NCBI GenBank assembly: GCA_036873135.1
Contig: JAPTYO010000011.1
Location: forward strand, 17,742,747 to 17,806,746
From: Clarkia xantiana subsp. parviflora
Lineage: Eukaryota > Streptophyta > Magnoliopsida > Myrtales > Onagraceae
Length of the DNA stretch: 64,000 nucleotides
Direction of reading: 5' to 3'
The first letter of the stretch is position 1. Every line of letters begins with the position of its first letter. This document shows, piece by piece, positions 32,500 through 43,906 of the stretch. The notes beneath the pieces were generated by a model. The model was given only the letters and a program-made list of their open reading frames with translations, did not search any database and had not been told where the DNA came from. Made by a program: the position numbers and the translations under genes.

Positions 32500-34364
32500 G
32501 CAGTTCAGGAGTGACAGTTTCTGAGAAAATTTCTAAGTATCAAAGTCGGGCGCCTGCAAGCCCGTCAACCAAGCCCTGCAAAAACCATGCACAACTCAAT
32601 CAAAAACCAAGGCAACACATCAACCACACTCATCAAAGTCCTTTGCAAGGACATTCAGCCCAACGGACCAACTGTCCGCATACAAACAGCTAGGGACCCT
32701 CCCGCTCGGGAGTCAAAAATCCTTACGCTCATCAAAGGCCTAGGCCACCTACTAATCAAATTTTCATACATTTGTGCAATGTGACACAGGTATTCAAGCG
32801 CTCTACAAAGCGACAAGTTCAAGAGCTAAAGAAATCAAAGGCATACAAAGTTGGTCATAATTACCAAAATGCCATCCGACCACCTTTTGATCAAATTTTA
32901 TCCTCAAAATGGCTCAAGGCTCCGGGGACACATACAAGCAGTTCAAATGCACTCAAGCAAGCCCATTACATGCTACGGAGAGACTTACCCCTCCCCGAAC
33001 AACCCGAAGAACACTCGGGTCAACTAAGCCACTAATGAAGGCAAACTACCAAGCAATCACCTAAGCTCCGGGGGCATGGCTATCCACTCACAAACAATCA
33101 AGGGGGCATTACCAAATTAGGGGACATCATTTCAAGTCACCCGTATCAAGATACAAAGGGTCGGGCTTTTCGCTTGAAAAAGTCCGATTTCGAACCTCCG
33201 CGATTCCCCCTCGGTTGGTCGGAACCTAGGGACCTCTTCACAAAGGGAGTTCGCTATCCTTAACTCTATCTATCTACACTTAGAGCTTAGCCAAAAGCAA
33301 ATTTTGAAAATTAAGCCAAAGTTTCACTTAGGCATTTCATCAAACACCTACCATGCACCTTATTGTAATTCAAATGTGCAGCCCTAAAGGTCTAATTAAC
33401 CTCAAGAAAAGGGAGTGGAGGACGTTACCAATCGATGCTCGACAAAAAGGACTCGAAACCGGATCGAATCGAGCTCGAAAACAACCCGCAAGAGGTGCAG
33501 CCGCCGCCCGCTGCAGCCGCCGGACCCGCCGCTGCCGCCGCCGCCTCGCCGCCGCTGCGCCGCCCTGACCTCGCCGGTGGTGCTACTGGTGGTGGCCGGC
33601 CGAAATGGGGTCTCACTAACACCCTAGAGTGAATTCTTAAAATCCCTACCTTAGCTCCTCCAAAACTCTCACCACAACCAATTCAAAAGTTGATAGTTTT
33701 ATAAACTATCATGGAGGAGGTGGACTACACAACATAGTAAGTACCATACATCAAAGAGGTACATTCCTATCCACCATTCATTTTTTAAATTGTTGATGGC
33801 TTGGGTTTTAACCATCAAATGACTTGGATAAATTTAACTAAGTCATTTCAAATGTCCTCAACTTTTTGAAAACGTTGTGTTTATGATTTTTCGTATTACG
33901 TTCGTTGCATGTGATTTTCCCAAAACCCGGCCTTATTTCATTCACCCAAAACCGTCGTCTCGCCGTCAAGACGGCCGTCTCGGACGACGGGCTCCCGGAA
34001 ACTATTGCACTGCATGAAAAGCATATTATCAAGACTTGCATGATTTATTATCATTTTGATACATTTAGTCGTGGCATGAACGTTCCGTATTTATTTGTTC
34101 ATCGTACAAGCCCGAAAGATTTCATGTGCGCTCGCACCTTAATTCTCCAAACGATCACATTTATCATATTACTCGTAGTCCGTTGTGCTACTAACCCTTT
34201 GTGCAGTTACCAAGCATGACCATCTCAAAAAACTAAGGCAAGGAACTCGTCTGAGCCGCGCGCATCCACCCTTGGTAGGTCAAAACTCAAGGTGAGCAGA
34301 CGGCCCGAATCACGCATATACCCTATCTTAGAATAGAGTTAAACAAAGGTCAAGCCATTATTTA
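32500..34364 (-). promoter_or_regulatory. Leader and putative promoter of the element 2 antisense gene
   Basis: About 1.9 kb without convincing coding sequence. 33490-33605 is a GC-rich (GCC)n-like block containing GGCCGGCC. Upstream on the minus strand, near 33700, is TTTATAAAC within a dyad (GATAGTTT / AAACTATC). Element 3 has a similar GC-rich block with GGCCGGCC and an upstream AT-rich TATA-like site. I infer an internal promoter for the antisense gene; transcription is not shown. Confidence 0.4.
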
Positions 34365-34377
34365 ACTAGGGGGCAAG
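34365..34377 (+). other. Polypurine tract of element 2
   Basis: ACTAGGGGGCAAG directly before the TGATGG start of the 3' LTR. Confidence 0.8.
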
Positions 34378-35149
34378 TGATGGACATACGCGTGATTCGG
34401 GCTCGGTTTTAATTATTCGAACCTCATACACGCGCGAAACCCGATTGCAGGCTAACCGGGGGAAACCGGGCAAGTTTCGAACTTGCCCGGCATCCCCGGG
34501 AGGCTTACCCGGAATTCCGGGTAAGCCTAGGCTTACTCGGAATTCCGGGTAAGCTCGACACCCGGGGGGTGTCGCGTACACCCCCCATTTAGTCCCGGAC
34601 GTATAGGAGACCCGATCTTTAACTAACTCCTATGTGTCCGAGACCTAAGTTTCAGAGGCGCGCGCGTCCCGCTCAGGACAGCCGCTTGAGACGCGCGTCA
34701 GAGACCATTTCCCAAAGCTCTCCCATGCATCCCGGTTCACATTTCCATATTGAACCGGGTCAAAACCGGTTTACGGTCCAAGGTTGCCTATAAATAGCCA
34801 CCTTGGGGGTAAACATTTTCAAGTCAATTCAGAAATCACTTTGGGCGAGAATGGGAAAAGCTCTGACCTCTCTCTAGAAAACCCTCTCTTTCTCTCTCTA
34901 GAAGTCGACTAATGTTGATCGTCGGAGTGAGCACACCAAGCACCCCCCCTTCTCCATGGGGACTGCTTGGTAACGCTCCTTTCGTAGGTACTGACGGACG
35001 ATTTTCCAGAGAGCCCAAAGGATTCACCACCATCCAGAAGACGAAGTTAGGGCCCGCTCGTGACTTCAGAGGACGGACTTAATTCGCATTCAACCCGAAG
35101 ACTTCGACGGGCTATTCCGCGGGCAACCCGCGATAACCCGGTCGAAACA
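34378..35149 (+). repeat. Element 2 3' LTR (772 bp)
   Basis: Same termini as the 5' LTR but with a shortened palindrome array (34502-34560). TATA box at 34789-34796. Its minus strand supplies a chimeric tail to the interrupted MULE transposase frame. Confidence 0.92.
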
Positions 35150-37554
35150 CATCTTTTGTTCTTGAACCATTTGGGAACAAAATCTTTAAGACGACGATTC
35201 GAATGACCGATGGCTGCAATGGCGTGACAACACGGGTAATGAAATAGTCTCCATCTGCCGCAGTCACAGTCCCTATCAGTCATGTTGACCGTGTAGTTTT
35301 CATCATGTTCTGCAGCCGAAACATAGTACTTCACGCCCTGCAAAAAAGTTACAGTTCTGCAAAACCTCGCATCTTCCTTAGCCTTCTCTATCAACACTGT
35401 AATTTTCGGAGAATACGTTTTCCTTGCCAAAACAGCTTCCTTTGCAACGTTCTTCCGGTCAACCCAATATTTGACCATCTTCGAGAACGTCTCAGTGACT
35501 AATGCAGTCACCGGTAACATGCGAGCATCTTTTAGGACCTTGTTGAAACACTCTGAATGATTTGTTGTCATTACACCATACCTTGAGCCGTCATCGAAGG
35601 CTAATGACCAAACATCGAAGTCACCACAACGGTCTATGAAAGGTTTATACTTCTGATCATCTGCAACCAACCACATATCAACCTCTTTCTGGAACCTCTC
35701 CCTGTTCACCTCATAAATCATGCTCGAGAATTTCTTTTTCAGCTGTTTATTCTTGAAATGAGTATTAAAGTTGCTCGCAAGATGTCGGGCACAAGACCTG
35801 TGTGAGTGATTTGGCTCCGGATAAACCTCTGCTAGAGCACGCAATATACCGATGTGACGGTCAGAAATGATGTAGACATGACGGTTCTTAGTGATATGCT
35901 CATTTACATGGGACAAAAACCATGTCCACGTTGCAATGCTCTCCTTGTCACATAACAGAATGCCAACGGGAAAACTTGATTGTCAGCATCGTATCCAACG
36001 GCAACCAACAATTTTCCTGTGTACTTTCCATACAGATGTGTGCCGTCGACGCTGATCAACGGTCGACAGTGCCGAAACCCGTGAATTGAAGGAGCGTAAG
36101 CCCAGAAGCATTTATCGAACGTCGCAGTTTCCCCAATAACGGAGTTTTTGTACTGAAAATCGAATATGGATCCAGGATTGTAATGCGCCACAGCCAGTAA
36201 ATGTTGTGGAAGTAGCCCGAATGAAGATACATGACTACCGAACAGTCGTTCAATGACTAAACATTTCGCGTACCACATCTTACGATAAGATGGATACTCT
36301 TTATACACGGAACCTTTAATCTTATTCTGCAAATCTTTTATCGTCACGCTGAGGTTATCTTTCACATGACGGTAAATCTGTCGTTGAATCATCGAAGCCA
36401 AGGTTTCTGTGATGCACGATTGGCTCAATATTAACACATGTGTGTATAGGCCCAACTTTCCTAATCGTCCACTTACCGAACCACCCTGATGTTGCACGAA
36501 GATTCCACGAACAACTTTCATCTGCGCATTTAAACAGAATTTCAATTTTGATTGATCTTGGGGTCTTACATTGTCGGGAATTCGCGATGTGCCATTCTTT
36601 AACATACATCTGCAGCGCTTCCTTGTTAGGATATTTGTCTTCCTTCTGGAAATACTTTTCCGCGTTGTTTGACGTCCTCGCAGCATGTATTTCCCAGTTG
36701 TCGCACTCTAGCCCTTGTTGCCATTCCCCCTCCACCCACTGTTCTGGGAACTCGTAGTCTCCCTCCTCATTTTCCCCCTCCTCATTTTCCCCCTCCGACC
36801 ACTGATCTATGAACTCGTAGTCTCTCACCCGGTTCTCCCGGTTCACCAACTCTTCGAATGGCTCTGCTCCAGAGTCGGATGAATACCGCTCATCCCTCTC
36901 TACAACCTCCGGTAGGGTCGCATCACCTTCATCCGCATTAGCATTGCTACATTCACCTTCATCCGCATTAGCATTGCTGCTCTCCCCTTCACTATTGCCT
37001 CCACGTATCCTTAAAACTTTCATCTGATATGTGACGTCCAGTTCTGGTATGAGAACCAGTTCAATTTGCTCGATGCCTAACGACAAAATGGACTCCCAAT
37101 AACTTTGAGAGCCGACTGTGTTCATTTCTCCATCGAACATCCAAAATAATTTAACATTTCGTGCTCGACATCGGGTCATGCTCTTAGCTACAAATATGAC
37201 ATCATCAAGTGTAATGTCTCTATCACCATCGTATCGAAACCACTCATCATCGTATCGAAACCATAGGGTCACCATATTTTCCTACATGATTATTATTACA
37301 TAATGTATTAGCACATCACTACATACATACTTACAATATATACATATTGGCAATACTAAATCTAAATCTTGTACCAGGCAATACTATTTTCTGTCATCAT
37401 TGATATAACTATGTACAACTAACTAAAATATGAACTGCAAATCAGATATATTACCTTAGTATAGATTGGTACAGCAATTGATGGACTGATTTTTCAACTC
37501 TTCAACAACAATAATAAAATATGCTGCCAAATGCGGCAAAAGGGAAAATTTCCG

Positions 37555-37745
37555 GGTTTAATAGGTGACCAAAATGGCGCAACTGCCAGATGCGCCATTT
37601 CTGGCGCATCTGGCAGTTCCGCCATTTCTGGCGCATCTGGCAGTTCCGCCATTTTGGTTAACGGTCAAAAAATGACCGTTAACAGCTCCGGGGAAAATGG
37701 CGCATCTGCCAGATGCGCCCTAAATGGCGCATCTGGGAGATGCTC
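37555..37745. repeat. Right subterminal GGCGCATCT repeats of the MULE
   Basis: Several copies of AATGGCGCATCT / AGATGCGCCATT, including hairpins with a GCC or GGC loop, plus an AACGGTCA / TGACCGTT dyad, matching the left subterminal region. Confidence 0.85.
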
Positions 37746-37829
37746 CATTGGTTATTTTGAGTTTTGGACGAAAATTTCCCTTGTTTTTGTGTTTGAGTTT
37801 CAAATACTGGTTATTTGGGTGATTTTTCC
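37722..37829 (-). repeat. MULE right terminal inverted repeat
   Basis: Reverse complement of 20537-20644, followed by TSD copy GCGATTGTA at 37830-37838. Confidence 0.92.
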
Positions 37830-37838
37830 GCGATTGTA

Positions 37839-39006
37839 AGGGTATGGTGCGAATACCACTAATACCATAACCATACCACATATTTTTTTCACTCAAACCA
37901 TAAGGTCCATAACCATAACCATTGCAGTTATGATTCTTCATACCATAACCATGGTTTTTAACTACAGTTAAACCATTTAACCACAATCATTCAAACTAAT
38001 ACAACACCATTGTTTCATACAAAAAATCCATATAAAACATACATTCAGTGTTTCGTACACGAAATCCAAATTAAACATAATCATGTTCACTTAATTAAAA
38101 AAACACTTCTTTAATCATTTTAGGGTTAGCGCAACTAATTGCAAAGAAGTGAAATGATGCCGTCTAAATGAGAGTCTGGTTAATTGAGACTAAGTTCTAT
38201 ATTATGTTTCAAATAGAATGAATGCAGTATACTGAATGGATGAAAAATAAATGGTCCAGATTGAATGCATATTATAATATTTGATTAATATTTATATAAA
38301 TATTAGTTATATATATATATATATATATATAGCGGTGATGGTTACAACCGCGGTTATTAATTCAATACCATAACCATAACTATTATGGGTACAAAACTGA
38401 CTCACCCGACTCATCCTAGCCTGCAACGTTGGCTGTATTCGACTTCGACAGCGCATCTGCTACCAGATCTGCACATGCGACATCAACCAAGGATTCAAAG
38501 CCTTGACAAGCATGTAGCCGCTGGAATTGGATGGCATGGAATAGGTCGGGAGAAGTAAATTGATTTAGGGTGCGAGTAAGAGGATATGAGGGGAGTGTGA
38601 ATTTAGGAAAGGAATGAGGTGATGGATCAGAACAATCCACCGCTAACATCTGCATTCAAAGTTAATGATAACCACAATTTGAATAAATTTCAGGAATATA
38701 TAACCATCTCCGCCAAATCCCGCAACCTTTTACAGGTCAACTCAAAGCTAGCAGGTAAAAAATCATTCAATAACCCACAAAAAAACCATTCAATAACTCA
38801 AAACTTTTGCCTAGCATGAGAGCTGAGTGAACTGACAATGAAGGGCCTCCCTTGTCAACTTGGTCCAAATGACTAATATCACATATAAAACCACTGCAAG
38901 GCAATCATGCTCTATGCTTGTCGATCCCTAAATAAATAAATAAATAAATTAGAACTGATATGAATCACAACAATACGTTACCCTCCAAGCCTTCGTCATA
39001 ATATAT
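37839..39006. other. Non-coding host or repeat sequence right of the MULE
   Basis: 37840-38400 is rich in ACCATAACC-type repeats, with a (TA)n tract at 38308-38332. A minus-strand open frame at 38416-38655 (MQMLAVDCSDPSPHSFPKF...) could be an exon of an unknown gene. No GT site keeps its frame, and I give it little weight. An (AAAT)n tract lies near 38931-38950. Confidence 0.4.
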
Positions 39007-39889
39007 GGGGTTAATAACCTATGAAAGTTGGCCCATGTTAACCGGAAAGGTCTGAAGTTTCAAATGTTGATTTAAGAGGTCTGAAGTTTCAACTATGGTG
39101 AAATTTGGTTTTTCATCCATTTTTAGGGTTAAATTTAACAGAATTGTCTGAAATGACATTCTTGCCTCTTTTAATATTTTGTTTTATATAATATCTTATT
39201 TGAGAAAATGTGAAATGACAAAATTAACCCTGAAGTCAAATTACTCCGGCCACCACCACCCCGACTCCAGCGACTACCACCTCGGCTCCGGCGACCACCA
39301 CCGAACTCCGGCGACCACCACCATGGCTCCGATTGGGCCCAAATCGGAGCCACCAGTCCTGATTGGCCCGAATCGGAGCCACAAAATTCCGATCGGAGCC
39401 CCAAAGCTCCGGTCGGAGCTCTATGGCTCCGACCTGAGCCATAGAGCTCCGATCGGAGCTTTCTGGCTCTGATTTGGGCCAATCAGGGCCGGTGACTCCG
39501 ATTTGGGCCCAATCGGAGCCGTGTGGCGGTCGCCGGAGTTGCGTGGTGGTCGCCGGAGCTGGGGTGGTGATCGCCGCAGCCGAAGTGGTGGTTGCCGTAG
39601 TCGGAGTGGCGGTTGCCGGAGCCGGGGTGGCTTTAAGGGCATTTTTGTCTTTTCATTTCAAGCATGTGAGGGAAACACTTTGATAGAAGGGCATTTTTTG
39701 AATTTAATTTTATTTCCGGTCACATGCCAAGCACGTGACCAACTTCCGTCAGTTTTAACGGAAAAAATTAACGGAGACCTCATATATCAACAAAATTGAA
39801 ACCTCAGACCTCTCAAATCAACATTTGAAATTTCAGACCTGTCCTGTTAACATGGGCCAACTTTCAGACCTTTCATAGATTATTAACCC
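39007..39889. mobile_element. GGGTTAA-ended foldback MITE, 883 bp, GC-rich core
   Basis: Terminal inverted repeats of about 85 bp begin GGGTTAATAA and include GTTGGCCCATGTTAAC and AATGTTGATTT. The TSD TAATATAT is at 38999-39006 and 39890-39897. The core (39240-39630) is GC-rich and full of CTCCGATCGGAGC-type palindromes and CCGGCGACCACCAC repeats. No transposase is present. Long TIRs with an 8-bp TSD leave the superfamily open (Mutator-like or hAT-like). Confidence 0.75.
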
Positions 39890-40000
39890 TAATATATTAG
39901 TTGCCTTGCTCTTGTTAACCCGTGCTTATCTTTATTAAGCACAACTTCCTAATCTGGAAAGAAATGTACAACAATCAAGTTATTTTAGTATAAAATAAAG

Positions 40001-40528
40001 GGGTTAACAAGTCTTTTGGTCCATGATGTTTGACAACTTTTGGGTTTTGGTCAATGATGTTTTTTTTTTACCTAGTTTTGATACCATATGTTTGCAGATT
40101 TTTTCTAGTTTTGGTCTAACCGTTACATTCCGTCCATTTTTTGACATGTTCAAGTCACGTAATCCACTCTAAACTTTAAATTTAGTCCCTCTAATACTTT
40201 CTTAACCTTTTTTTTGTTCAATTTAGTCCCGAAGATTCAAAATTGACCCCAATTGGACAATATGTCCCATTGAATTTTTGAAACTTCGGGACTAAATTGA
40301 ACAAAAAAAAAAGGTTAGGAAAGTATTAGAGGGACTAAATTGAACAAAATTGAAAGTTTAGGGTGGATCACGTGACTTGTACATGTCAAAAAATGGACGG
40401 AATGTAACGGTCAGACCAAAACTAGAAAAAATCTGCAAACATATGGTACCAAAACTAGGAAAAAAAAAACATCATTGACCAAAACCCAAAAATAGTCAAA
40501 CATCATGGACCAAAAGACCTGTTAACCC
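40001..40528. mobile_element. GGGTTAACA-ended foldback MITE, 528 bp, near-complete palindrome
   Basis: Left half GGGTTAACAAGTCTTTTGG... is mirrored almost to the centre by the right half ending CCAAAAGACCTGTTAACCC. The TSD TAAAATAAAG is 10 bp (39991-40000 and 40529-40538). The 9-10 bp TSD and long arms suggest a Mutator-derived MITE. Fragments resembling it occur near 4700-4830 and 43000-43130. Confidence 0.8.
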
Positions 40529-41368
40529 TAAAATAAAGTGATGAATGAAGGGAAACTTTTGAGTATGAAAAACACATGTGGAGAAAACACATAAGCTAGG
40601 GTTCCAAAGACTATTAGTAGTCCAAAAGGCCTAACTGGTTGCACTTGCACAATATGTACATGAAGTCTCATGTAAACACACCAAGAGGTCAAGGAAAATG
40701 TAGGTTCGTTATTGCAGCCATTGAGAATGAAGGTTGGTTATTGCAGCCATTGAGAATGAAACCATGGAGTAGATTGACCAGGTTTAAAAAAAACATACTA
40801 AAGCTCTAAATCTAAATACAAAAGCAAGTTGTAGTAATTGCTCTATGTTGGAGGCAACTAAATAAATAAGATTTAGAGATAGAAACTCTGGAACACATTA
40901 TCAAATCCAAAGAATTTTCTTATGCAAATAATAACTCATTCATTCATTATCATCTCAAACCGGACCATTAACACCCAAGGGATTAGAAAATATAATCAGT
41001 TCAGTCAGCAACATCTTTCTGAACTTCAGAAGTAGTATTGCTCGCTTGCCGCACGAAACAAATCACCATGCATGCATATCCAGAGAGAGAGAGAGAGAGA
41101 TGACTGACCTAAGATTCAGAATGACCTCAAAAGGCTACCAAAAACCGATCTCGCCTCTTTGACAAATAGATTAACTGATCCAGACAGTTGAGATGAAATC
41201 AGAATGAGATCGGCCTATAGCTGGAACTAAACAGACTGATTATCGTTCTACAACTAAGAAACAAATAGATGAAGAAATTGTGATCAAGAGTGTGACTGCA
41301 GGAGAAAGGAAGAAAGCTTACTCTTTAGCTGGAGAGATAGGGTTTTGTAAATTCGTACCTGAGCAATT
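40529..41368. other. AT-rich intergenic sequence
   Basis: No gene or element termini identified. A (GA)n tract is at 41083-41100, and a short direct repeat 'ggttattgcagccattgagaa' type duplication is near 40710-40760. Confidence 0.4.
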
Positions 41369-41454
41369 TGTCGAAGCATAAAGACTAAACCATATCTTCA
41401 CCTAAAACCTTAAGGTGATAGGTGAAGATATGGTTTAGTCTTTATACTTCAACA
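41369..41454. repeat. Long hairpin (26-bp perfect arms) at an LTR-like end
   Basis: Arms 41378-41403 and 41420-41445 are perfectly complementary (AGGTGAAGATATGGTTTAGT...). They extend outward to TGTCGAAG / CTTCAACA with two mismatches, around a 16-nt loop. Confidence 0.85.
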
Positions 41455-41717
41455 TTCCCCCTCACGTGTGGCCTAAAACATTTTGAAGGTCCAACACGTG
41501 AAACTTTAAATATGGGGTTAAACTCGGCGCTGCGGAGATTCGAACCTGCGTACTCTGATACCATGATAAGATTTAGGTATGAAATTGAGAGTTTAATACT
41601 TGTTAATATCATTACAAATATGAGAGTTACATATATACATGTACTTCTATCTTCCTATAGAAGTATTCTAATAAGGCAAGTAATACATTATATATGGTAT
41701 ATATCCTATATTCCATA
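41369..41717 (-). mobile_element. TRIM-like retroelement remnant
   Basis: On the minus strand TGGTATCAGAGTA (initiator-tRNA-Met-type PBS, about 41555-41567) is followed after only about 100 bp by a GTGAGGGGGAA polypurine tract and a TGTTGAAG start. Upstream of the PBS, TGTTATGG...ATCTTATCA could be a 5' LTR. The two putative LTRs are not clearly alike, so this may be a rearranged or composite remnant. Confidence 0.5.
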
Positions 41718-41929
41718 ACACAATTGAACGTAGATCTGCGCATAACTTTGAAAAAAGGTCCGCAATTGAACAAAGGTCCGCCACAGAAATAAGGGATTCA
41801 AAAGCAGCTCTTTGAAAGGAACAATGCATGAGAGGAAAATCTGTGAGTAGCCACAAAGGAAATGAACGAACGCAAAAGATGACTTCAGAATAATTTTATT
41901 CATGATTTATTATTAAAACTAGGTGTTGA

Positions 41930-43135
41930 CTCCGTGCTACCCGCGGGACGACATGCTAAATTGTCATTTAAAACTTAAAATTGGAGATAAACTTGAATAA
42001 TGAGAAATAACAAAGAAAAAAATTAGGAATCATACAATAAGATACAATATATTGCTAGATAAGATAAATATAGTTCACTAATAAGAGTAATCATATGTCA
42101 CTTCTCATAGGTTATGAAAGAATGTTAACATAAGCATAACCATTTTATGAATAAGTAGGGAGGATAACTACGGATGAATATAATAATCTGTATGATTTTG
42201 ACAATGAGAAATGAATGTGACAATTGTTTCCCCAAGAATTAGAGTAGGTTCTTTAATGATCTGAACGCATATATGGTGATACATTCGACCTTAGTAAAAA
42301 GGGGTTGAAGAAGACTTGAATTGAAACCAGACAATGTTACAGCAGCTTAGTATCCCTTCGCATTCGCCTTGGTGGAAGCAAGGATGCAAACACTAGAAAT
42401 TTTTCGGTTGAATGTGATAGTATTCTCTCTTTTCATGGATGTTGGCGTTAAACCCGCATCGGATCTTAAGAATGAAAGGTCAACATGGAAAGGATGTATA
42501 TGGTTCTGATATTGACAGGACTCAATAACCTTGAGACTAATCAAGTACAGTAACCACAACAGTGAAAGGGAGACCTTATCTGCTCACCATAGTGAGTTCG
42601 AAAGAAGTGAATCATGATCCGCATAGAAAGAAGAGAACTGGACCGAATAATTCCTATACGATAATCCGGTGGATTAAACCCCGTTGATAAAGTGCGTCTC
42701 AAATACGCCTAGTAGGTCATGTGTATGAAGCTGTAAAATGTTTTATACGGACACAGATCATTTGAAGTGATTCACTCGTGAATTTACTTAGATGAGATGT
42801 TCAACATGACTCAAAGTTCTTGACTATATGCGCGACAATCATGGATCAGATATTCGAAAAGTTATGCGGTTTCAAAAACAATTCGTCCAAAAAGATGAAG
42901 AAATGAGTGAGATATTAGGTTCCAAAGTTTTGAGTTGCTATTATGTAGATATTATGCAAAAAGGGTATTTTGGTCTTTTCATGCGCCAAAAATGGGATTC
43001 TGTTAGTTTTAACCAAAATTCTAACGGTGCAACACCCAGAATAACTCGGGTACCAAAAAGTAACAAAATTTAGTGGAGGTACCAATTCATTTTGGGCTGT
43101 TAACCCAGGTACCAATTTGGTTTAAATCCCAATTT
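41930..43135 (+). other. Decayed copia internal sequence (plus orientation)
   Basis: 42310-42830 matches, with inversion, 59780-60340 in the copia at 44197-63401 (for example the stretch around GAAGCTGTAAAATGTTTTATA). No intact reading frame. 42990-43135 resembles part of a MITE (AACCAAAATTCTAACGG...GTTAACCCAGGTACC). Confidence 0.6.
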
Positions 43136-43905
43136 AATAATGAAATGTTTAAATCCCATTACTCCTCCTATAAATAAGAGGTGTTAAGGGATTTTTAGGG
43201 TTAATCACAATTCCCTCACAAGAGTGTTTTAGAGAGAAAAACCCTCAACCCCACACCCTGATAGTTCGGCCGAATCATATCCCTCACCAATGGTGTGCCA
43301 AATTGCCTTCGAGCAACCTCTCCAGAGATCTATCCCCGTGCCAAGAATCGATCAGAGGCTTTGCTGTGGAGCTTGCACCACGTAGGGCTTCTCTAACAAG
43401 AACCTCTACGGGTCCCGACCGGAGGATCGTGAACTCCCTCCTGAAAAGATCTTGGGTCTACGGATCACCTTAAAGGTATGTATGAAACTTCCGCTGCGTA
43501 ATTCCAATTACTAGCATGTACAAAGTTCACTTTACCCTACCTAGGGTTTCGGCCAGCCTATGTATTTGGGGAGGCCCAATTTTGGGCCTCCAATGTCAAT
43601 TGGGAATTGGGTATTGCCCAATTACCCTAATGTGACATTTACCCAAGTTCATTAGGTAAACTATACATATTATGGGCTACCAATTACGGGGCCCATTACC
43701 ATATGCTTACAGAGACTATACCGCGTAGAGCTTCCTTAACAAGAACCTCTACGGGTTCCATCCGGTGGATCGATAAATCCCTCAGCAAGATCTTGGGACT
43801 ACGAAAAGCGATTAAGGTATGTGCACATCTTCCGCTGCGTAATTGTGATTACTATAGCACGTACCGTATTTAAGTTTCCGTAGTATTTAGCCCCGTAATC
43901 CAACA
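43136..43905 (+). repeat. Mosaic copia LTR with an internal inverted segment
   Basis: About 43136-43518 matches the family LTR in plus orientation (TATA box CTATAAATAAG, leader, CGCTGCGTAATTC). About 43519-43711 matches the LTR start in minus orientation, ending ATATGCTTACA. About 43712-43905 matches the LTR end again in plus orientation, ending CCCCGTAATCCAACA. It is followed by a PBS, so it acts as the 5' LTR side of the outer copia copy. Confidence 0.7.
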
Positions 43906-43906
43906 G

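Larger units (their letters stand above)
24286..35149 (+). mobile_element. Non-autonomous Tat-type retrotransposon, element 2 (double Gag)
   Basis: LTRs at 24286-25144 and 34378-35149, with a perfect 5-bp TSD CATCT (24281-24285 and 35150-35154) inside the MULE transposase gene. Internal order: PBS, gag, protease plus second Gag, a hairpin tandem array, a convergent antisense gene, 1.9 kb of non-coding sequence and the PPT. No reverse transcriptase, RNase H or integrase motif occurs on either strand. Outside the palindromic array I count only about four LTR substitutions, so the insertion is young. Confidence 0.93.
24043..37275 (-). pseudogene. MULE transposase, frameshifted and split by element 2
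   Basis: Coding begins at 37275 (MVTLWFRYDDEW). An acidic N-terminal region with a 'SNANADEGE' duplication precedes a MuDR-type zinc/DNA-binding domain (ALQMYVKEWHIANSRQCK; IKIEILFKCADESCSWNLRA). The catalytic domain has SVDGTHLYGKYTG and YIISDRHIGI. The SWIM finger is CDCGRWRLFHYPCCHAI (near 35.25 kb). One-base frame changes lie near 36400 and near 35950. At 35150 the frame runs into the LTR of element 2. The remainder, 24280-24043, resumes after the LTR and ends with a basic patch (GRKKKRIRNE) and a CCHC knuckle CSRCRQEGHNARSC; one in-frame TGA lies between. Confidence 0.88.
20537..37829. mobile_element. Mutator-like element (MULE) carrying a PMD gene and a transposase gene
   Basis: Terminal inverted repeats of about 108 bp begin GGAAAAATCACCCAAATA at both ends. 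They are flanked by a perfect 9-bp duplication GCGATTGTA (20528-20536 and 37830-37838), the Mutator hallmark. After subtracting the nested element 2 and one TSD copy the MULE is about 6.4 kb. It contains a five-exon PMD gene on the plus strand and a convergent transposase gene on the minus strand. Both are disabled, so this copy is inactive. Confidence 0.93.

Noticed and set aside
35047..35150. C-terminal tail of the transposase ending SSEVTSGP
   Set aside because: This tail is encoded by the LTR of element 2; the true continuation is at 24280-24043.
38416..38655. Possible host exon, with faint resemblance to a frame at 41743-41830
   Set aside because: No splice site keeps the frame and the resemblance (FESL, VAD, SK) is too short to separate from chance.
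39171..39803. Gly/Pro/Ser-rich frames on both strands
   Set aside because: Low-complexity translation of the GC-rich core of a MITE.
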